Positions 57,467-64,000 of a stretch of DNA of 64,000 nt are shown here, piece after piece. The translations under genes were made by a program, and so were the position numbers. The notes under the pieces were generated by a model that had not been told where the DNA came from, did not search any database, and saw nothing but the letters and a program-made list of their open reading frames with translations. Each line of letters starts with the position of its first letter. Position 1 is the first letter of the stretch. Origin of the DNA: Eulemur rufifrons (lineage: Eukaryota > Chordata > Mammalia > Primates > Lemuridae); NCBI RefSeq assembly GCF_041146395.1, contig NC_090989.1, forward strand, positions 226,208,843-226,272,842. The letters run 5' to 3'.

Positions 57467-57724
57467 CTATTTTGAGCCTATCTTCAGTGTTAGAACCTTA
57501 ATTTCACTCAATTCTGCATCCTCACTCTTTCCTCTGGGTTCCAGGGGGCTCACATTGTCGCAGGGCAACAGGGGTTGGGAGGTCATCTCATTCTCTGTGT
57601 GATGTTGTCTCTGCACCCACCTTGGCCGAGATGTTCTTGCTCCTGGTGGGTCTTTGCTGTCCAGCTGTTCCCCAGCACAAGACTCCTTCAGGTGCGGCAC
57701 ACTTTCTCTCAGCTGTTGCCAAGC
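57467..57724 (-). other. Candidate exon B (hypothetical, minus strand)
   Basis: On the minus strand TTAATAACAG precedes the segment and a consensus donor AG|GTAAGT follows (junction 57467/57466). The 258-nt segment is open in one frame for 85 codons, beginning AWQQLRESVPHLKESC and ending KVLTLKIGSK. The final three bases are a TAG stop, exactly at the donor. The other two frames are closed. The composition looks protein-like (polar, with a heptad-like start), but I recognise no domain or homologue. The stop at the exon edge, and the fact that one consensus donor octamer is expected by chance in this window, keep confidence low. Confidence 0.25.
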
Positions 57725-58902
57725 CTGTTATTAACATAAGAAACTTTATTACACTGCTTTCAGGCCACAGGAGCACCAGGAAATTCTGTGGGTTTTTTGT
57801 GACTACCGGGGTGGCACTTTCGAGCACAGAAGAATCCTTTTAACACTTGCAAGCGGTGCTGGGGAGCACTCAAGTCCTTGAGGCTGGCTCATCTGTCCCC
57901 TGGACACCACTCAACCATTTCTGTTCTGCGGTTTTGCAGTCTCATTGGGCTCTAGTTGGAAGCGATGGCAACCTCAACCCATCTTTGGTTTGTGTCATCC
58001 ACCACCTTCACCTCTGGGGAGCAGGGTGTGGAGTCTCTTTGTCAGAGGAGAGAGGGGCTGCCAGTGTCTAAGAGCTCTCTCTGCTTCCCTCTCCTCCCCC
58101 TTCCCTGCCCACCTCCTCACCTCCTAACAGGCGTCTAACAGCTCCCTTCCCTCCCTAGCTCCAGCCCCCTCCTCCCTGCCCCATGAGCACACCTGGAAAA
58201 CTTCAGGTCCCACCGGGGGCTAGAAGCCTTGCTCCAACTCAGGCCAGAGTGTCTATGCCAAGTGCCCTCAGAGTCTTGACTTGTGAAAATCAAATGCCTT
58301 TTCTTCTTGTTCTCCCGTGAAACTTCTTTTCCCCTAATACAATAAATGATGCTTGAATGGGGTGAGGGAGGGAGGCAGAGGCAACAGGAGCTGCCAGAGG
58401 GAGAACGTCAACTGATACATTAAAAATATCATCCAGCCATAGTGTTCTCCCCACCCCTTTAAATGCACTTCATCTCTCGAGCAAGGAGAGACATTAGTCC
58501 ACATCTTCCTTCATGGTAATTACTCCTCCTTGTTCTTGTGTGACCTGTGACCAGTCCCAGGTGACCTGCTCTAGACTGGACCGGAGGTGAAATCTCAAGG
58601 TGACCCTAATACCTAAAGATGATGAATCTTACCTCTTGCAGGTGCCTCAGCTTTAGCTTTACTGCCGACTTTCTGGAGGTTTCCTCAAGAAATTCAGCAG
58701 AAGGATCCCCAAGCTTCTAATCACCAGAGTACATAATTACTTTATAAATAACAATGTATTTGTGTTAGTTATATGGCTGGTATAGCTGCTGCACAGTCTT
58801 TGAGAAATTATAACACAAGATCCTTAAGTTGGGGCCATGTGTGTCACAAGCTCCACGTGCTAATGACCACAGCAGGGAATTAGACATTTCTCCTGCTGCC
58901 AC

Positions 58903-59057
58903 CTGTCCACGCATGGCTTCTCTCTTGCCCTGTTTGTTGAGGTTTCTGTTCCTCCTTGTCCCTTGAGGCGTGCCTTTGGCTAAACGCTGGAGTCCTTTCT
59001 TTGGTTTCAGTTGCCCTTTCTGATTCATATCATAGTCTTCTGTATCAACCAGGGGGC
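58903..59057 (-). other. Candidate exon A (hypothetical, minus strand)
   Basis: On the minus strand a good acceptor (CTCTGTCTGTTTCAG) precedes GCCCCCTGGTTGATACAG at 59057. The open frame reads GPLVDTEDYDMNQKGQ, then a basic region LKPKKGLQRLAKGT and RRNRNLNKQGKREAMRGQ. A moderate donor CAG|GTGGCA at 58903/58902 would give 155 nt ending on a codon boundary, which is phase-compatible with candidate exon B (phase 0). Without that donor the frame runs to a stop at 58765-58767. No family is recognised. It could be a genuine exon, a lncRNA exon or chance. Confidence 0.25.
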
Positions 59058-59684
59058 CTGAAACAGACAGAGAACTTGTCAGTTTAGAAAAAAAAAAAAA
59101 ATCAAAGCCAAAGATGCAGATGTTTGAGAAAAATATTAACTTGATTCCTTCTTCCACTAATTACCTACCCCAGATGAGACCCTAAGCAGTTTCATTTCTA
59201 AAGCGAAACTCTCTGTATTAGAAAGACCCTTCAGTTCAAGTCAATAAGTGCCCAAAAGGCCTGTCTCCCACCATAAACCTGCACAGGTAAGGGGCAGAGA
59301 TGTTTCTCCACGTTAAGCAGTAAGAACTTTCCTTGTCACAAATTAAAGCCCTCTCCTGTGGCTTTGGATTTATCAGCAGACTTGCTCATAATGATTGTCT
59401 TATGAATGGTGATTAGGAAAAATGAATCATGTCCTCCTGCTAACAAGGCTACTCAAATTGGTTCAAAATGGCAGACTTTGTGCTGAAAGGAACCTTCCCT
59501 GGGCCAATAGTAACATTCATAGAGACGAAGTGGAGAGGTGAGGGGTTAGAGTGGGGTGGGGTCCACATTTCCATCATCTGAAGGGAAATAGTCACCACCT
59601 TACATATATTCTTAACACCCAGAAGGGATGTTGACCTCAAATGTGCTGAATTTGTGTTCATTTTCACCCACCCAAAAAGTTGAA

Positions 59685-59868
59685 TGTTAATTATTCAGTT
59701 GAACTTTTTTTTTTACTATTTAGTAAAAAATAATACAAGTTCACAAGATTTGGTGCTTTATCCATTAATACCATTGTCTTCTTGGTACTATACAAGATGC
59801 ACAGGAATTTCTCTCTCAACATCCTCCCTTAAAATAAAGTACATTCTTAAAAAAAAAAAAAAAAAAAA
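59685..59868 (+). pseudogene. Possible short retrocopy with poly(A) tail
   Basis: AATAAA at 59833-59838 is followed 10 bases later by an uninterrupted A20 run (59849-59868). That is the arrangement of a reverse-transcribed mRNA end. The upstream sequence is not a recognised SINE or LINE. I could not find a matching target duplication, and the 5' edge is a guess, so this could also be a genuine genomic polyadenylation site with A-run slippage. Confidence 0.35.
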
Positions 59869-61920
59869 TTCCTCACCTAACCAGACTTTCTGAGAAGCAC
59901 ACACAGAATTTTTCACTCCAGGTAACACCCAGACCTGTTAAACATTTTCACCTCCTCTGAAGACTTCAACAAAGCAAGGAGAGTCCATACACCTCACTCG
60001 GTCGGCCCGACTTAAAGTCGTGCGAGGCAAGAACCATCCACGTGGAGTTAAACAATGAAATTTTCCAAGTATGCACATGCTGTGAGAATCAATAACCTCT
60101 TCTCAAACCAGCAAATTGGTTTCAAGTGTTCGGTTCACTGGTTACATCCAACAGCCACAATAAGAGGCCCCCTCCTGAGTGAGAGGGAAGGTGGAGATGA
60201 ATTCTTGAAAAATGTGTTATCAGAATTCCTACGCTTCTCACTGCATGGATGGTATTGGCTAAACTCTTTGGAAAGAACGCTGAATTTAATTTCGAGCAAT
60301 CTTCTTTGTTGGATTTTTTTTTTCACTTAAAATAATAACTTTAATTTTCTTATCTGAACTGTAATATACACAGGTGATCACTTTCAGAGTAAAATGAGAG
60401 TGGCTGAAATACTTTTACAAAAACATCTCTAAAAATAACAGACTTCTGTTCACTTTATAGAGTATGCCTAAAAGAAAAAATATAAGACTATTCAAGTGAA
60501 GAAATATTGACCTGGTGCTCAGAATACCAGAATATATTTATTCCAGGGGTGGGGGGGGGGCAGGAACCAGGAGACAGAGGCAGAAGTTGCTTTTTGAAAT
60601 ATTTCTTGCCTTATACCTGAATGCTTCATGCTCCTAAAGAATCTAATTATGGGGAAAAAAATTACCTCATACTCAGTTTCACTTTAAAATATAATAAACA
60701 GGTTACATTCTCAAGTGTTATTAAGTTGCTTATACAAAATTAATGTCATGAGCGTGACTTCAGGATCTGCTCTTTTTATAATCATCTGTTGGAATTTTAA
60801 ACAATAAAGTTTTTTCAGAGTACTGTGTACTCTCTCATTTCATGAAAACAACTGGCAACAGAATTGTTGATGTAATTTCATATTTTCTGGATATTAGATT
60901 TTACTTAATTTTACAGCCAGACTATTCTCTCTAAAATAAAACTGATGTTCTCTAGAAAGCTTTACCGGAAGCAACTGGCCCTTCGAGACGGATGCTCTGG
61001 GAATATTTGTCAGAAAATTGAGTCATTGAAAGCAGAACTGATTGTGTCCCTCACTCAGGCAAGTAGCCTGCATTCTCCCCTTCCTCCCCTCCTTCCTTTT
61101 CATGCCCTGAGGGCCAGACACCCTTCTCTGCAGTGATCAATGTGTGGCATCATCTCCACAAAGTGCCTCCCCTCCCTTACTACAGGGGGCTTCTGTGCCA
61201 ACCCTTCTGCCTTTGGAATCTTCTTTCTTCTTCTTCCTCTTGGCATGGAATGTTTATACAGAAATTCTTGCACCACAGTATAGCTACCTCTATAGGCGAG
61301 ATGAAAGAAAGGTCTTTCTCCAGCAAGGTAGGTTGTGTTTTCTACTTAAGTGCATGTACTTTCAAAGGGACATACGCAGAGGGCAAGGAAAATGGTCCTG
61401 CCCTAGGCAGCTATAGCACCTGGCTCAGGAGCAACTTGCTCCTCCAAGTGGTCCGCAAGTCTCCCTCCATCGCCATCCCTCTGCCCCATCCCGTGCTCAC
61501 CACCAGAACTGCAGACCCTAGAACATGCCACAGACGGCTCACATCCGCGGAGCTCTGGGAGCCGCTAGTCACCGCAAGCTCTTTCCCTCCCTAGCCCCCA
61601 AGTCCTTCTCAAGGTTCATAGGGGCTTAGCAGATGTTAGAGCTTAAGACTACTATTTTAGAGACACTATGGGTTAAACAGGCCTTTGTGGGCTGGCCTAG
61701 GAGTACCACTAACACTAATTATATTTTATTTACCGATAACCTTATACCCCTATTTGTAAAAGGGATTTTTGCATTATTAATAGTACTGTTCATGAAGAGC
61801 CTGGTACCTAAGAGAAACCATGAGCTACAAACAGCTGAATTATACACCCCATCTTTGAAAAAGAGTATGTACGTTGGAGGCTGCTTATTTTCAGTTTGCT
61901 TGCTTGCTTTTTCTTTTACC
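59869..61920. other. Low-repeat interval with no confirmed gene
   Basis: It contains a CpG pocket with palindromes (59999-60042), a G10 run (60551-60560), a 91-codon frame (60055-60330) that ends in a T-rich stretch and has no known domain, and the plus-strand candidate exon at about 60956-61060. No repeat family is recognised. Confidence 0.35.
60956..61060 (+). other. Candidate exon with GC-type donor (hypothetical)
   Basis: TGATGTTCTCTAG precedes and ACTCAG|GCAAGT follows. The latter is the consensus of the GC-AG class of 5' splice sites. The segment is open (KLYRKQLALRDGCSG, then QKIESLKAELIVSLTQ) and ends on a codon boundary. The polypyrimidine tract is weak, and no homologue is recognised. 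Confidence 0.18.
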
Positions 61921-61924
61921 TTTC

Positions 61925-62555
61925 CCCATGTTTATTCATTCAACAAATACCTGTTGATCCCCTGCTAGGCATTCTGTTAGGTGCTATGACTAGAGCAATA
62001 GGCTGAGGCAGAGATTTCCTGCCCTGTGGAGCTCACATTCTAGAAGAATAGACAGACAAGCAAATAATGAGGGGCAGGGAAGTAAAAGCGAGGCTGCTAC
62101 AATAACAAATGGTCAGAAGGATGGGAACAGAGGGCTGTACCAGGAGTTATCGGTCCAGTCTGAGAGGCCAAGGAAAGCTGGGTAAAGGAGGCAGAAAAGA
62201 ATGTTCCAGGAGAGGGACAATGTGTGCAAAAGCCCCACAGCAGAGGGAGCCTGGCCAGGCAAGGCCCAAGGAGAGGCCCACGTCAGGAACATGCACCAGG
62301 TGGGGAGTGGGGTGCAAGATGAGGCTGGGCAGCCGGAAAAGGGCTGCACTTTTGGGGGCCTTCTGAGGAAGAGTGAAGGAAGCCACTAAAAGTTTTACCT
62401 GGAAAGGGTGACAGGATCAGCTAGGAATTTTAGAAGATTACGCTAGCCACAGTGTGGCAAGAACAGTTGCCAGCAGTCTACTTCTGGAAGGCCACTGCAG
62501 GGGCTCGCAGGAGAAACGATGGCCACTCAGGTCAGGGTGGATGGGGACAGACCCG
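61925..62555 (-). mobile_element. L2 LINE 3' region, antisense
   Basis: Plus-strand text is the reverse complement of L2 in order: TTATTCATTCAACAAATACC, GGCATTCTGTTAGGTGCTAT, CCTGTGGAGCTCACATTCTA, AAGAATGTTCCAGGAGAGGG, AATGTGTGCAAAAGCCCCAC, CCACTAAAAGTTTTACCTGG, GGTGACAGGATCAGCTAGG, ACGCTAGCCACAGTGTGG, then GCCACTGCAGGGGCTCGCAG. It is a long, relatively well-preserved copy, and the short frames in it are chance. Confidence 0.8.
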
Positions 62556-63236
<681 letters not shown>

Positions 63237-64000
63237 ATTTTTAAAGTGAGTTTGGTCTCTCCTTCTTATGTATTTTTTCTGCTTATTATCATTTTCCTGA
63301 AATGGGGAATCAGAAAGTTTGATGTAGTGATGGAAGATTTTTAGTTATAAATCAATGAAACCAACTTGAACCAATTTTACCACTAAAGGGACTTTATCAT
63401 AAGCATATGAGGCTAACTCATGGAGTCAAATACAGAAATGCAACCAAGACTTAGGAATAGGTTGGAATCCCTCAGGATTCTCTCTCCATATTCTGTCTGC
63501 TCTTCTCTGTACGGTGGCTTCAGTCCCATCCTGGAAGCCTGGCTTTCTCCAGTCTTCAATCCACAAGACGGCACCGTAACAGCTCCTGTGTTTATATGCC
63601 CTGGGTTTAGCCACAAAGACTGACCCTGCATGCCTCAGCGTCTCCAGAATGGGGATTTAGCCTAGCTACGGTCAACTATAGCTGGGGTGGACAGGTGTGA
63701 GTTTTCAAGGAAGAACTAGCCAACGTCGATTCTGAGTTTCCAGAGAAGGGAGAATTGTTATGAATCTGGCAGGCACCCCACAAAGGAGAAGCAGGGAAAC
63801 AATACCTCTTTTTCTTCACTGAACGTGTGTTAAGCACCAGCCATGCTCTAGGGCCAGGCTTGGCTCCTTGATACAAAAATAAGTGCAAAGAATTCTAACT
63901 TTAAGGAACCTAAAACCCTGCACTGACTGAACACACCTGTAAAGTGAGCTCATTCCTACCTCCTCGTTGTCAGTGTGGGGAAGTTGGAATCAAAAGGAAT
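63237..64000. other. Stretch with no recognised feature to the window end
   Basis: 63340-63700 has the texture of an old interspersed repeat (CTAAAGGGACTTTATCATAA, AGCCACAAAGACTGACCCTG), but I cannot assign it. No gene is seen. Confidence 0.35.

Larger units (their letters stand above)
57206..59680. other. Low-repeat interval with candidate minus-strand exons
   Basis: Apart from the candidate exons, I see no interspersed repeat in this stretch. A T18 run lies at 57352-57369, and a second consensus-like minus-strand donor (AAGAG|GTAAGAT) lies near 58635. The absence of repeats is compatible with functional constraint but not proof of it. Confidence 0.35.

Noticed and set aside
60055..60330. 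91-codon plus-strand frame
   Set aside because: It has no known domain and ends in a phenylalanine run produced by a T-tract. No splice signals fit it.
61133..61594. 153-codon plus-strand frame
   Set aside because: It is rich in serine, proline and leucine from C/T-rich DNA, has no domain and no conserved-looking motif. An in-frame GTAGGT donor-like site near 61328 is not enough support.
62109..62366. 85-codon frame and two minus-strand partners
   Set aside because: They fall within the antisense L2 copy. The apparent basic protein is repeat-derived.

Overview
The window is eukaryotic nuclear DNA from a primate, most consistent with a strepsirrhine (lemur or loris group). Interspersed-repeat density is mammalian. 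It carries dimeric Alu elements, and two of them (55815-56162 and 62880-63222, both antisense) have the right-arm linker with a TATATATTTTTAGCTGTCC-type segment that I associate with strepsirrhine Alus. The third (4171-4479) is an older AluJ-like copy of the kind shared by all primates. The base composition is AT-rich, and I can assign no protein-coding gene with confidence. The window reads as an intergenic or deep-intronic segment built mostly of transposon layers. Repeat family names are from memory of consensus sequences, without a RepeatMasker run.

Layout. 1-5280: MIR/L2 remnants, a MER5-type transposon and the AluJ-like copy. 5283-9580: an MLT1-type LTR, MIR, and a long L2 copy interrupted by an unidentified short element. 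9580-12345: nested L1M copies (an old sense 3' UTR split by an antisense L1M), followed by a second sense L1 ORF2 remnant. 12690-15575: L3/CR1, then a MER5 copy split by a 5'-truncated mRNA-like retrocopy with target-site duplications (TSDs) and a poly(A) tail, then an L2 split by a MER33-like element. 15575-31660: L2, L1M, MIR, MLT1, two unassigned LTR-like repeats, MER58-like and MER20-like elements, and long stretches without recognisable features. 31668-34930: one MER5 copy split by a 3.1-kb antisense L1M. 35000-38210: a G-quadruplex motif, a small CpG-island-like segment, a MER1-like transposon and an antisense MLT1 LTR. 39480-42570: antisense L1M and a segment rich in inverted repeats.

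42830-50586 holds a structurally full-length L1 of about 7.75 kb inserted into a MIR. It has a 2.7-kb 5' UTR containing tandem monomers of about 500 bp, decayed ORF1 and ORF2, and a near-matching TSD. A younger 5'-truncated L1 with a perfect 14-bp TSD follows at 51797-52967. 53000-64000 holds an L3/CR1 fragment, MIRs, the two strepsirrhine-type Alus, an antisense L2, and an otherwise low-repeat interval (57200-61900).

That interval is where an unannotated transcript is most plausible. On the minus strand two open, phase-compatible segments are flanked by splice-site consensus motifs (59057-58903 and 57724-57467), and on the plus strand one segment ends in a GC-type donor consensus. These are hypotheses, not annotated genes. 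I found no convincing tRNA, rRNA, CRISPR or bacterial-type system. The most interesting directly visible structures are the monomer-bearing L1 5' UTR, the orphan retrocopy at 13164-13952, the CpG-island-like patch at 36290-36525, and the inverted-repeat cluster at 42239-42369.
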